This document shows, piece by piece, positions 41,840-50,542 of a stretch of DNA of 64,000 nt. Positions within the stretch are counted from its first letter, which is position 1, and each line of letters starts with the position of its first letter. The notes beneath the pieces were generated by a model. That model was not told the origin of the DNA, searched no databases, and was given only the letters and a program-made list of their open reading frames with translations. The translations under genes were made by a program, and so were the position numbers. Source of the stretch: Nonomuraea aurantiaca (lineage in GTDB: Bacteria > Actinomycetota > Actinomycetes > Streptosporangiales > Streptosporangiaceae); contig NZ_JAIWNB010000002.1 of NCBI RefSeq assembly GCF_020215705.1, positions 558,001 to 622,000 of the forward strand, written 5' to 3'.

Positions 41840-42877
41840 CTACCTGACGTCCACGAACTCCTGCGGCGACAGCGCGCTGCGGGTCTTGCTCGTGCCGGGC
41901 GCCTTGACGCGGAAGTAGCCGTCCTTCTTCATGGTGAAGGAGCCGGCGTACTTGCCGGTCGAGTTCGTCTTCACGAAGCGCAGCAGCTTGTACGTCTTGG
42001 TGCCCTTGGTCTTGAAGTAGACCTCCAGCTTCTTCTTCGGGTACGCCTTGGAGCCGCGATAGACCTTGCCGGAGACCGTGGCGGAGGCGCCCTGGCGTAC
42101 CATGGCCGGGGCCTTGATCGTGACCCTGACCTTGGCCTTCTTCGAGGCGCCGCCCGCCGGGGCGACGACGGTGAAGGAGCTGACGCCCTTGAGCGACTGG
42201 CCGCCGCGGTTGGCGTACACCTCCAGCGTCCAGTCGCCCGGAGGCGTGTCGTCGCTGAAGAAGGTGCTGCCGCGGTAATAGCCGTCGGAGCCGCGCTCCA
42301 GGTCGCCCAGGTCGTACGACTCGTTGGACTCCTCGCTGATGAGTTTGGCGGAGACCGAGTCCGCATCGGTCACCGAAGCCTTCACCGAGACCTTGACGTC
42401 CTTGCCCTTGACCAGGTGCACCGGGTTGGGCGTGACGCCGCCGCTGGTGATGCCCTGCTTGCCGGAGACATTGAGGACGAAGGCGTTGCTCCCGGTGCCC
42501 GAGGCACGCGGGACACTGACGTTCAGCTTCCACTCGCCGGCGGGGTCGTCCCTGCCGATGCCGAACCTGCCGGTGATCGTCGTCTCCGTGGCCTTGGTCG
42601 CCGGAGACGGCCGGAAGTCGAAGTCCACGTCCCGTCCCGACTTACCGGGGGGAGTGATGCTGCCGGTGACGGCCGCCGTGACGGTCGCCGGGTCCTTCAG
42701 CCTGAGGGTGACGCTGACCTCGATGTCCCGGTCGACCGGGATGAACGCGTCCGACGTGGCAGCCCCGTTGAAGTCGCTTCCAGCACTGGCCGCTTGCGCG
42801 GCCGAGAGGTTCACGCATCCGAGGAGAAGCGCGGCCCCCGTAGCGGTCGCGAGTAGCGACCGCAGCCTCTTCTTCAT
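41840..42877 (-). CDS. Secreted multidomain beta-sandwich protein
   Basis: 345 residues with a signal peptide (MKKRLRSLLATATGAALLLG, cleavage near SAAQA). Three segments of about 100 residues look like Ig-type beta-sandwiches: residues 40-135 (VSVTLRLKDPATVTAAVTGS), 145-240 (KDVKVSVKASVTDADSVSA, DDTPPGDWTLEVYANRGG) and the C-terminal part (VYRGSKAYPKKKLEVYFK, KKDGYFRVKAPG). The last type is common in actinomycete surface proteins. Cysteine in the signal region (LLGCVN) could make it a lipoprotein, but the lipobox fits poorly. Function unknown. Confidence 0.75.
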   Translation of the reverse strand: MKKRLRSLLATATGAALLLGCVNLSAAQAASAGSDFNGAATSDAFIPVDRDIEVSVTLRLKDPATVTAAVTGSITPPGKSGRDVDFDFRPSPATKATETTITGRFGIGRDDPAGEWKLNVSVPRASGTGSNAFVLNVSGKQGITSGGVTPNPVHLVKGKDVKVSVKASVTDADSVSAKLISEESNESYDLGDLERGSDGYYRGSTFFSDDTPPGDWTLEVYANRGGQSLKGVSSFTVVAPAGGASKKAKVRVTIKAPAMVRQGASATVSGKVYRGSKAYPKKKLEVYFKTKGTKTYKLLRFVKTNSTGKYAGSFTMKKDGYFRVKAPGTSKTRSALSPQEFVDVR

Positions 42878-43091
42878 CTGATCGCATTCCTTTTGGGATA
42901 AAAGTAATGGTTTGTGCGCGGGAGCCTAGTGTGACGAGAGTGAGTCCGCTATAAGGTTCCGGGAATGCCCGGTGGCCTGGGACGGTTACAGCATCTGGCA
43001 CACTGGTAGCTGACCCGCAGCGGTTCCGGCTCCCGCCCGCGTTTGATCGCGACTTCTGGCGACCCGGCGACCGCACCTCGAAAGGACAGCA

Positions 43092-43310
43092 ATGAAGCCC
43101 GACATCCACCCCGCCTACAACGTGACCCAGGTGTCCTGCACCTGCGGCAACACGTTCACCACCCGCAGCACCGCCAAGAACGGCGTCATCCACGCCGACG
43201 TGTGCTCGGCCTGCCACCCGTTCTACACGGGCAAGCAGAAGATCCTCGACACCGGCGGCCGGGTCGCGCGCTTCGAGAAGCGCTTCGGCAAGAAGTCCTC
43301 GGGCAACTAG
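43092..43310 (+). CDS. rpmE: 50S ribosomal protein L31 (zinc-binding form)
   Basis: 72 residues. Four cysteines in the CxC and CxxC pattern (SCTCGN and VCSACHPFY) mark the zinc-containing C+ form. FEKRFGKK near the end is typical. Start ATG with GAAAGGA upstream. The 214-base gap before it holds an AT-rich patch (GGGATAAAAGTAATGG) belonging to the divergent secreted-protein gene and a CTGGCACACTGGTAGCT promoter-like stretch near 43000. Confidence 0.96.
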   Translation: MKPDIHPAYNVTQVSCTCGNTFTTRSTAKNGVIHADVCSACHPFYTGKQKILDTGGRVARFEKRFGKKSSGN

Positions 43311-43317
43311 CTTCACC

Positions 43318-43358
43318 GACGCCGACCCGGACGCACTCACGTGCGCCGGGTCGGCGTT
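43318..43358 (+). terminator. Intrinsic terminator after rpmE
   Basis: GACGCCGACCCGG and CCGGGTCGGCGTTC form a 12-base stem with the internal CGCAC-tcac-GTGCG extension, then TTCTT. The whole is a long, nearly perfect hairpin. prfA begins 42 bases later and so may be expressed by read-through or its own promoter. Confidence 0.9.
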
Positions 43359-43399
43359 CTTGGTGAAGAGACCGTTACACCCCAGACGAAGGACGCACG

Positions 43400-44452
43400 G
43401 TGAATCTCGACGAGTTGCTCAAGGAGTATTCCGAGCTGGAGCTGCAGCTCGCCGATCCCGCCGTGCACGCCGACCAGAACAAGGCCCGCACTCTCGGCAG
43501 GCGCTACCGGCAGCTGACCCCGATCGTGGGCACCTACCGGGAGCTGACGTCGGCCCGCGAGGACCTGGTCGCGGCCAAGGAGCTGGCGGGCGAGGACGAG
43601 GGCTTCGCCGCGGAGGCGGCCGAGATCGAGGAGCGCATCCCGCGCCTCGAGGAGCGGCTCAAACACCTGCTCATCCCGCGTGATCCCAACGATGACAAGG
43701 ACATCATCATGGAGATCAAGGCGGGCGAGGGCGGTGAGGAGTCCGCGCTGTTCGCCGGCGACCTGCTCCGGATGTATCTGCGTTACGCGGAGCGGCTCGG
43801 CTGGAAGACCGAGATCATCGACACCCAGCACTCCGACCTGGGCGGCTACAAAGACGTCACGGTCGCGATCAAGGCCAAGGGTGACGAGGGCGTGTGGTCC
43901 AGGCTCAAGTTCGAGGGCGGCGTACACCGTGTGCAGCGGGTGCCCGTCACCGAGTCGCAGGGCCGTATCCACACCAGCGCCGCGGGCGTGCTCATCTACC
44001 CCGAGGCCGAGGACGTCGAGGTCCAGATCGACCCCAACGAGCTGCGCATCGACGTCTACCGCTCCAGCGGCCCCGGCGGCCAGAGCGTCAACACCACCGA
44101 CTCCGCGGTCCGGATCACCCACCTGCCCACGGGCACCGTCGTCTCCTGCCAGAACGAGAAGAGCCAGCTCCAGAACAAGGAGTCGGCGCTGCGCATCCTG
44201 CGCGCCCGGCTGCTGGCCATCGCCCAGGAGCAGGCCGAGGCCGCCGCGCAGGCCGAACGCAAGTCGCAGGTGCGCACGGTCGACCGTTCCGAGCGGGTTC
44301 GCACCTACAACTTCCCGGAAAACCGCATCTCCGACCACCGAGTCGGCTTCAAGGCGTATAACCTCGACCAAGTTCTCGACGGCGAGCTCACCGCCGTCAC
44401 CCAGGCCCTCATCGACGCCGAAATGGCGGAGAAGCTCGCACAACACTCATGA
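43400..44452 (+). CDS. prfA: Peptide chain release factor 1
   Basis: 350 residues, recognises UAA and UAG. The catalytic GGQ is in [14 protein letters not shown], the codon-recognition tripeptide is PVT ([18 protein letters not shown]), and the N-terminal helical domain begins [21 protein letters not shown] start. The stop overlaps the prmC start by four bases, so the release factor is made together with the enzyme that methylates its GGQ glutamine. Confidence 0.97.
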   Translation: MNLDELLKEYSELELQLADPAVHADQNKARTLGRRYRQLTPIVGTYRELTSAREDLVAAKELAGEDEGFAAEAAEIEERIPRLEERLKHLLIPRDPNDDKDIIMEIKAGEGGEESALFAGDLLRMYLRYAERLGWKTEIIDTQHSDLGGYKDVTVAIKAKGDEGVWSRLKFEGGVHRVQRVPVTESQGRIHTSAAGVLIYPEAEDVEVQIDPNELRIDVYRSSGPGGQSVNTTDSAVRITHLPTGTVVSCQNEKSQLQNKESALRILRARLLAIAQEQAEAAAQAERKSQVRTVDRSERVRTYNFPENRISDHRVGFKAYNLDQVLDGELTAVTQALIDAEMAEKLAQHS

Positions 44453-45303
44453 CATTTCTGCTGGACGAAATCGCCCTCGCCACCGCACGGCTGGCCGAGG
44501 CAGGTGTGCCCTCACCGCGTACGGACGCGGAGGAGATCGCGGCATTCGTCCACTCCGTGCGCAGGAGTGAGCTGCACACGGTCAAGGACGCCGACTTCGA
44601 CGCGCTCTTCTGGGAGGGCGTCGCCAGGCGCGAGGCCCGCGAGCCGCTGCAGCACATCACCGGCCACGCCTATTTCCGCTACCTGGAGCTCGCGGTCGGG
44701 CCCGGCGTGTTCGTACCACGGCCCGAGACCGAGGTCATGGCGGGCTGGGCCATCGAGACGCTGCGCGCGATGGACGTCGCCGCCCCGCTGGTCGTCGACC
44801 TCGGCACCGGCTCGGGCGCGATCGCGCTGTCGATCGCCCAGGAGGTCGCGCTCTCCGAGGTGCACGCCGTCGAGGTCGACCCCGGCGCGTACGGCTGGGC
44901 CAAGCGCAACATCTCCGAACACGGTCAGGGCCGCACCCACCTGCACCCGGACGACCTGGCGGAAGCCCTGCCCGAGCTCAACGGCAAGGTCGACCTGGTC
45001 ATCTCCAACCCGCCCTACATCCCGCCGGGCGCGATCCCACGTGACCCCGAGGTACGCGACTACGACCCCTCGCGGGCCCTCTACGGCACCGGGGACGACG
45101 GTCTGGGCGAGGTACGCGCCGTCGAACGGACCGCGCGCCGCCTGCTGCGCCCCGGTGGCTGGGTCTCCGTCGAACACGCCGACGAGCAGGGCAGGGCCGT
45201 CTACCTGACGTTCCCCGAGGACAACGGCTGGCGGGACGTACGGCTGCGGCAGGACCTGACCCGCAGGGACCGCTTCGTCACGGCCAGACTCGGCCAGGAC
45301 TAG
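44449..45303 (+). CDS. prmC: Release factor glutamine methyltransferase
   Basis: Methylates the glutamine of the GGQ motif in release factors, using S-adenosylmethionine. 284 residues. Substrate-binding N-terminal helical domain, then [15 protein letters not shown], the SAM motif [16 protein letters not shown], and the catalytic NPPY in [12 protein letters not shown]. Coupled to prfA by ATGA. Confidence 0.96.
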   Translation: MTFLLDEIALATARLAEAGVPSPRTDAEEIAAFVHSVRRSELHTVKDADFDALFWEGVARREAREPLQHITGHAYFRYLELAVGPGVFVPRPETEVMAGWAIETLRAMDVAAPLVVDLGTGSGAIALSIAQEVALSEVHAVEVDPGAYGWAKRNISEHGQGRTHLHPDDLAEALPELNGKVDLVISNPPYIPPGAIPRDPEVRDYDPSRALYGTGDDGLGEVRAVERTARRLLRPGGWVSVEHADEQGRAVYLTFPEDNGWRDVRLRQDLTRRDRFVTARLGQD

Positions 45304-45312
45304 GATGCACGC

Positions 45313-45403
45313 GAGCGGCGCGGCCTTCTCCTGACGGCGAGAGGTCGCGAAGCGACCGAATGAGGAAGGGGGAGCCTCGAGAGCGCCGCTCCCCGCCGAG
45401 CGG
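45313..45403 (+). promoter_or_regulatory. Nested inverted repeats between prmC and the Sua5-like gene
   Basis: GAGCGGCGC (45313-45321) is complementary to GCGCCGCTC (45383-45391). Between them is a compact hairpin GGTCGC-gaa-GCGACC (45343-45357). The same right arm (CCGCTC, 45386-45391) can instead pair with GAGCGG at 45398-45403. The two pairings exclude each other, and the second ends 17 bases before the GTG start. This looks like a possible attenuator or translation switch. Confidence 0.45.
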
Positions 45404-45420
45404 AGCGAGGCGATAAGACC

Positions 45421-46068
45421 GTGGGAAGACGCTTTGACTGCACGGACATGGAGCAGCGGGCCGAGGGCCTGACGGAGGCCGCCTCCGCCGTACGCCGCGG
45501 CGAGCTGGTGGTACTGCCGACCGACACGGTCTACGGGATAGGCGCCGACGCCTTCACACCCGCGGCGATCACCGCCCTCCTTGAGGCGAAGGGACGTGGC
45601 CGCGACATGCCGCCGCCGGTCCTCGTCGGCACCGTCAGGGCGGCCAACGCCCTGGTCGACGACCTGGGACCGTACGGTCAGGACCTCATCGACGCCTTCT
45701 GGCCCGGCCCGCTCACGCTCGTCTGCAAGGCCAACCGGGCGCTGTCCTGGGACCTGGGCGAGACCAAGGGCACGGTCGCGCTGCGCATGCCCCTCCACCC
45801 GGTCGCGCTCGATCTGCTGAAGGAGACCGGCCCGATGGCCGTCTCCAGCGCCAACCGCTCGGGCGCCCCGGCGGCCGTCACGGCGGCGGAGGCCGAGGAG
45901 CAGCTGGGCGAGTCGGTCGCGGTCTACCTGGACGGCGGCAAGACGACGGACAACACGCCGTCCACGATCCTCGACCTGACCACGGCGGTGCCGCGGATGC
46001 TCAGGCGGGGGGCGATCCCGGTGGAGAAACTACGCGGCATCATCGGCTACGTCGCCACGGACGACTGA
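45421..46068 (+). CDS. L-threonylcarbamoyladenylate synthase (Sua5/YwlC/YrdC family)
   Basis: Makes threonylcarbamoyl-AMP from threonine, bicarbonate and ATP for the t6A37 modification of tRNAs. 215 residues, the single-domain form. VVLPTDTVYGIGADAF is the family signature; LLEAKGRGRDMPPPVLVG, FWPGPLTLVC and MAVSSANRSGAPA form the active cleft. GTG at 45421 is favoured; ATG at 45448 is possible. It follows prmC as in other actinomycetes. Confidence 0.94.
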   Translation: MGRRFDCTDMEQRAEGLTEAASAVRRGELVVLPTDTVYGIGADAFTPAAITALLEAKGRGRDMPPPVLVGTVRAANALVDDLGPYGQDLIDAFWPGPLTLVCKANRALSWDLGETKGTVALRMPLHPVALDLLKETGPMAVSSANRSGAPAAVTAAEAEEQLGESVAVYLDGGKTTDNTPSTILDLTTAVPRMLRRGAIPVEKLRGIIGYVATDD

Positions 46069-46074
46069 CCCCCT

Positions 46075-46425
46075 GGTCTGTCGGCTTGGTCTGTCCGCGC
46101 GGCCCGTCCATAGGTGTCGTTCGCCTGGTTTGTCCGGCGGGTCCGCACGGCCGAATCAGGCCTGTTGGTCTGGTCGGTCCGGCTGCGCGGCCCGGTCCGT
46201 CTGTCCGTCTGTTCGTCTGCCTGGTTTGTCTGGCGGGCCTGTTCGGTCTGCCCACCTGGCCGCCCGGTCCGTGCGCCCCGCCCGGCAGTACGCCTGCTCG
46301 CGCCACCCTGTCGGTCCGGCCAGGCCTATCCGGCCTGTCTGGTCTGCTCGTCCGGCCGGTTGGTGCATTCGTTCGTACGGTCGGCGTTCGTACGGTCAGC
46401 GATCGGCGTGTACGGCTTGGGAGAG
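46075..46425 (+). repeat. A-depleted, T/G/C low-complexity tract
   Basis: Between 46081 and 46380 only 14 of 300 bases are A by my count, while T is several times commoner. The tract is built from short motifs such as GGTCTG, CTGTCCG and TGGTTTGTC, in no fixed period. It ends in a 15-base tandem duplication GTTCGTACGGTCRGC near 46370. No gene is credible on either strand. It precedes the 603-residue repeat protein gene. Confidence 0.75.
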
Positions 46426-46520
46426 ACGGCTGACGTATACCGTCTGATTATCCCGGCTGCGGCGATGCCATCAGGCCCTTACGGTGAAGTCCGGAGCGGC
46501 GAGACGTCCGGGAGTGACCC

Positions 46521-48332
46521 ATGGGCAAGTTCGACGGCATGGATCCCAAGCTGGTCCGCGATCTGCTGGCCGAGGTCAAGCGCGCGGTCACGCAGATGCG
46601 GTCGGTCGAGGGCCGTGTCGGGCAGGTCATGAGCGGGGCGGGTCTGGCCACCCAGACCACTCATCGGCCGGTCCAGGTGGCCGACGCCGCCGAGGTGATG
46701 GTCCGCGACGTGACGGCCCGGCTCGGGCTGCTGGAGAAGAAGGCCGATCACCCGCGGGTGGGGGATCAGGCCAAGGATGCCGCGCCGACGGTGGGCAGTG
46801 ACGCCAAGGACGGCGACGAGCCCAAGAAGGACCGAGGCGACGAGCGGTCCAAGTACGAGAACCCGCGCGTCGACGACGGCACCCCTGCCGACAAGCCGGA
46901 CGCCAAGACGGGCGAGGACAAGCCGGACGCGAAGACGGGCGAGGACAAGCCCGATGCCAAGGCGTGCGATGACGACAAACCGGATGCCAAGACCGGTGAG
47001 GACAAGCCCGACGCCAAGACGGGTGACGACAAACCGGATGCCGACGTCACCACGCCCGACACCGGTGACGAGCCCAAGGACGACGACATCGCCAGCAGGC
47101 GAGATCGCGGCGCCGACTCCGACAGCGGGATCATCGACACCCCGGCCAAGGACCATCCCGACGACTCCGACCCGCACAAACCGCGGGTCATCGTGGTCGA
47201 CGGCGTCAAGGTGCTTCAGGTGCCCATCGATCCGCCCACGGCCGAAGAGTTGCGGGCGCTGCTTGACGACATCGAGAAGGTACAGCCCGCCGAGATGCCC
47301 TCGGTCTCCGGCGACGCGTCCACACACAGCACGCACGGCACGCACGGCACGGACGTCAACACCTGGGCCAACGACGGCAGCGACGTGGTGTCCATCGACG
47401 CCAAGCCGCTGGATCCCGGCGCGGTGTCGGCGGTGGCGGACCACGCGCGCGACATCCAGCCGGCCGAGATGCCGAGGGTGGAGGTCCCGCCGGGCGAGTA
47501 CGGCACGGGCGAGTGGGCACCCAGGCACATCAGCCCAGACGGCCAGCCGGGGACGATCGACCCCGGCAACATAGCCGCATCCACGGGCCACACCCCAACA
47601 ACGGGGGATATAGCCTCCGTAACCGGCACGCCGTCCATAGACGACATATCGGATTCGACAGCGGACACGGCCGCGACGGCCCAGACGGCCGACTCCGCCC
47701 CGACGACCCCGACCACGGATTCCACCGCGACTACCGACTCCACCGCGAGGGCGGACTCACCCACGGCTACGACCGACACCGGCGAGTGCCAGGCGACGGA
47801 CACGGGAACGCGCTCGACCGGCGACGGGTCGGTTGTCAGGCCGACGGATCCGCCGGGTCAGCAGGTTCCGGATCACAGGGCGGGTGATGCGACGCCGACC
47901 AACCCCTCAGGCCAGCGGGCCACGGATGTCTCGATGCCCACTGTCGGTGAACCGGTCGTGATTCCGCCTACCGAGCCGTCAGTGGATCAGGGCGGCTCCA
48001 CCACGCCGCCCGCCACCGACGGCGCGACGCCCCCGTCCGCCGACACCTCCACCCGCGACACCACCGCTACGACCGTCTACGCGGCGCAAGGGGCCGATGC
48101 CGGTAAGTGGGCCGGCGACGGCAGTGACGTCGTCTCCATCGACGTGAAGCCGCTGGACCCCGAGGTGCTCAGGACTCTGGTCGAACACGCCCGTGACGTT
48201 CAGCCCATGGACATGCCGGGCGTGCAGGTCCCGCAGGGCGAGTACGGCAAGGGCGAGTGGGCGCTCAGAGACATTCAGCCAGATGGGCCTCCCGGCACGA
48301 TCGAGCCGGGGACCCACGAGAGGAGCGTGTGA
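46521..48332 (+). CDS. Acidic repeat protein with duplicated 68-residue module
   Basis: 603 residues, no family recognised. Residues 1-75 form a helical domain (MDPKLVRDLLAEVKRAVTQM, VADAAEVMVRDVTARLGLLE) resembling WXG100/ESX-type proteins in size and pattern. Residues 124-174 are five copies of DKPDAKTGE. Residues 282-349 and 530-597 are a duplicated module (DGSDVVSIDxKPLDP, HARDxQPxxMPxVxVPxGEY, GxGEWA, PDGxPGTIxPG) with a partial third copy at 222-260. A Thr/Asp/Pro-rich linker joins them. No signal peptide or membrane helix. Overlaps the next gene by one base. Confidence 0.75.
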   Translation: MGKFDGMDPKLVRDLLAEVKRAVTQMRSVEGRVGQVMSGAGLATQTTHRPVQVADAAEVMVRDVTARLGLLEKKADHPRVGDQAKDAAPTVGSDAKDGDEPKKDRGDERSKYENPRVDDGTPADKPDAKTGEDKPDAKTGEDKPDAKACDDDKPDAKTGEDKPDAKTGDDKPDADVTTPDTGDEPKDDDIASRRDRGADSDSGIIDTPAKDHPDDSDPHKPRVIVVDGVKVLQVPIDPPTAEELRALLDDIEKVQPAEMPSVSGDASTHSTHGTHGTDVNTWANDGSDVVSIDAKPLDPGAVSAVADHARDIQPAEMPRVEVPPGEYGTGEWAPRHISPDGQPGTIDPGNIAASTGHTPTTGDIASVTGTPSIDDISDSTADTAATAQTADSAPTTPTTDSTATTDSTARADSPTATTDTGECQATDTGTRSTGDGSVVRPTDPPGQQVPDHRAGDATPTNPSGQRATDVSMPTVGEPVVIPPTEPSVDQGGSTTPPATDGATPPSADTSTRDTTATTVYAAQGADAGKWAGDGSDVVSIDVKPLDPEVLRTLVEHARDVQPMDMPGVQVPQGEYGKGEWALRDIQPDGPPGTIEPGTHERSV

Positions 48333-48709
48333 TGTACCTGGACCCGCCCGCCCCTCAACCCCGCCAACCGGGCGAGAACCCGCCCGTCAACGGCAACGGA
48401 AACCCCCTGGAAGCCCACCCAAGGGCCTGGGAGTTCAATCCCGAGTACCAGCGCCTGGTAACCGCCTGGCAGACCGTCCTACCCCTGCTGGAGAGCCTCA
48501 CAACGGCCCTTGACAAGGCGTACCAGCTTGCGAAGAGCCCGCAGACGTGGGATGCCCCCGTGGGCACCCGTTACGTCGAGGACATCGGCGCGTGGCGCTC
48601 CAGGCTCGCCCTCTACCGCCAGGCCGTGCTCACGTCGATCAGCGAGGAGGCCGCCGACACGCCTCGCTGGGTGCCCAGCGCGATCGGCGCTCCCCACGCG
48701 TTCTCCTGA
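48332..48709 (+). CDS. Small helical partner of the repeat protein
   Basis: 125 residues, coupled to the gene before by a TGATG overlap with AGGAG seven bases upstream. A Pro/Asn-rich start (PPAPQPRQPGENPPVNGNG) is followed by two helical stretches, RLVTAWQTVLPLLESLTTAL and YVEDIGAWRSRLALYRQAVL, joined by KSPQTWDAPVGTRY. The helix-turn-helix layout and tryptophans near the turn recall WXG-like proteins, but no named family is evident. Probably binds the repeat protein's N-terminal helical domain; inference. Confidence 0.65.
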   Translation: MYLDPPAPQPRQPGENPPVNGNGNPLEAHPRAWEFNPEYQRLVTAWQTVLPLLESLTTALDKAYQLAKSPQTWDAPVGTRYVEDIGAWRSRLALYRQAVLTSISEEAADTPRWVPSAIGAPHAFS

Positions 48710-48847
48710 CCGCCCGATCGGCCGCCCGGCTGACCGGTCCACTTACCGCTGCACCGTTCGCTCCACTGGGCCGCTGAGGCCATCGCCCGACTGGCCACCC
48801 TCAGCGGCCGCTCGGCTGGCCGCCTCATCTTGGGCGGCTGTCCCAAC

Positions 48848-49075
48848 GGTTCCCCGGGTGTTTCGTCACACGACCGTCTCAATCTCTGTGAGGGAGTGTG
48901 GTGATTGGGGTTCCTAGGAGAGGTGTCCTCTGCGGGGATGCGGAGGATGTGCGGTTCGTGGTGTTTGGGGGCCTGCGAGGGGGGTCCCCTGCCAGGGAGC
49001 TGAAGAGGTCGGTCTGGGGGTCCCTCGGAAGGAGATGCCGACGTTTGGGCAGTGGAAGAAAACGGTCCGTCGTGG
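48848..49075 (-). repeat. Intergenic repeat array, copy C (four units, minus strand)
   Basis: Read on the minus strand, units begin at 49075 (CCACGACGGACCGTT), 49017 (CCAGACCGACCTC), 48961 (CCACGAACCG) and 48901 (CCACACTCCCTCACAG), with spacings of 58, 56 and 60. The end block CAGAGATTGAGACGGTCGTG then TGACGAAACACCCGGGGAACC closely matches copies A and B. It lies in a 497-base gap between the small helical protein and glyA. The rest of the gap (48710-48847) is GC-rich with nothing recognisable. Confidence 0.8.
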
Positions 49076-49194
49076 TTGTGATCCCCGTCAGGGAGACGAA
49101 GAACGGGTGCCCGGCGAACGCTCGCAGACGTCCCACTGGCCGCCCCCTGACTACCGGACCCCCTGGGGCCATGGGAAAAACGGACAAAGCGCCG

Positions 49195-49200
49195 TACAGT
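49195..49200 (+). promoter_or_regulatory. -10 box TACAGT for leaderless glyA transcription
   Basis: TACAGT stands six bases before the ATG at 49207, the spacing seen in leaderless actinobacterial transcripts that begin at the A of the start codon. No clear -35 hexamer. This supports ATG 49207 over the ATG at 49171, which would lie upstream of the promoter. Confidence 0.5.
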
Positions 49201-49206
49201 GGGAGA

Positions 49207-50472
49207 ATGGGTGTACCGCCCTACTACGGTCCCGACTTCGGGCGGCTCCAGCGGCAGGACCCCGAGCTGGCTCAGGTGCTGCTCGACGAGCTGGAACGGG
49301 TCCGCGGCGGTCTCCAGCTGATCGCGAGCGAGAACCTCACCTCCCCGGCGGTCCTCGCCGCCCTGGGGTCCACCCTCACCAACAAGTACGCCGAAGGCTA
49401 CCCCGGCAATCGCTACTACGGCGGCTGCGAGGTCGTCGATCGGGCGGAGCGGCTGGCGATCGAGCGGGCGCGCAGGCTGTTCGGTGCCGAGCACGCCAAC
49501 GTGCAGCCCCACTCGGGAGCCTCCGCCAACCTCGCGGCGTACGCGGCCCTGCTGCAGCCCGGCGACACCATGCTGGCCATGGACCTGTTGCACGGCGGTC
49601 ATCTCACCCATGGCTCGAAGGTGAACTTCTCGGGAAGATGGTTCGACGTCGTGTCGTACGGGGTGCGGCGTGACACCGAACTCATCGACTACGACGAAGT
49701 GCGGGACCTCGCGCTGCGGCATCAGCCGAAGGTGATCGTCTGCGGTGCCACCTCCTACGCCCGGCTGATCGACTTCGCCGTCTTCCGCGGCATCGCGGAC
49801 GAGGTGGGTGCCTGGCTGCTCGCCGACGTGGCGCATCCGATCGGGCTGATGGCGGGTGGCGCCATCCCGTCCGCCGTGCCGTACGCGGACGTGGTCACGT
49901 ACACCACGCACAAGGCGCTGCGCGGACCGCGCGGGGGCGGCATCCTCTGTACGGCGGAGCTCGCCGCGCGGATCGACCGGGCGGTGTACCCGTTCATCCA
50001 GAGCGGCCCCCTCATGCACGCCGTGGCGGCCAAGGCGGTGGCGTTCGGCGAGGCGCTGCGGCCCGAGTTCGGCGAGTACGCCAAGCAGGTGGTCGCCAAT
50101 GCCCAAGCCCTGTGCGACTCGCTGGCGGCCGAGGGGATGCGGCCGGTGTCGGGTGGCACGGAGACGCATCTGATGCTCATCGACCTGCGCGAACTGGGCG
50201 TGTCGGGCGCCGAGGCCGAGCGGCGGTGCGCCGCGGCGGGGATCACGCTGAACCGCAACGTGATCCCGTACGATCCGGAGTCTCCGGCCGTGACGTCCGG
50301 GATTCGTGTCGGCACGCCGTGCCTGACCACTCAGGGGATGGGGCCCCAGGAGTTGAAGGAAGTGGGGGCCCTGCTCGTGCGTGCCGTACGCCATCCCGGC
50401 ACTGCGGCCGAGGTCAAGGGCCAGGTGACAGCCTTGTTGACGGGCTTCCAGCCATATGACAGCCAATATTAA
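49207..50472 (+). CDS. glyA: Serine hydroxymethyltransferase
   Basis: Interconverts serine and glycine and charges tetrahydrofolate with one-carbon units; PLP enzyme. 421 residues. [33 protein letters not shown], the [15 protein letters not shown] substrate pocket, [13 protein letters not shown] and the cofactor lysine in [14 protein letters not shown] are all present. Near the end [15 protein letters not shown] is typical. Position between the Sua5-like gene and the wecA-like gene is as in Streptomyces. Confidence 0.95.
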   Translation: MGVPPYYGPDFGRLQRQDPELAQVLLDELERVRGGLQLIASENLTSPAVLAALGSTLTNKYAEGYPGNRYYGGCEVVDRAERLAIERARRLFGAEHANVQPHSGASANLAAYAALLQPGDTMLAMDLLHGGHLTHGSKVNFSGRWFDVVSYGVRRDTELIDYDEVRDLALRHQPKVIVCGATSYARLIDFAVFRGIADEVGAWLLADVAHPIGLMAGGAIPSAVPYADVVTYTTHKALRGPRGGGILCTAELAARIDRAVYPFIQSGPLMHAVAAKAVAFGEALRPEFGEYAKQVVANAQALCDSLAAEGMRPVSGGTETHLMLIDLRELGVSGAEAERRCAAAGITLNRNVIPYDPESPAVTSGIRVGTPCLTTQGMGPQELKEVGALLVRAVRHPGTAAEVKGQVTALLTGFQPYDSQY

Positions 50473-50542
50473 GAGCCAAAATTAAGCTGGTGTGTGTCGA
50501 TTTCCGGTCACAGCCGGTCGGAGCATCCAGGAAACTAGGTCC

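Noticed and set aside
46081..46632. Small plus-strand ORFs rich in Val, Cys, Ser and Arg in the A-depleted tract
   Set aside because: Open frames here follow from the lack of A, which removes most stop codons; residues are low complexity and there is no ribosome binding site.
48898..49206. N-terminal extension of glyA from the upstream GTG
   Set aside because: The extension is coded by the repeat array and precedes the likely promoter; it does not resemble any serine hydroxymethyltransferase.
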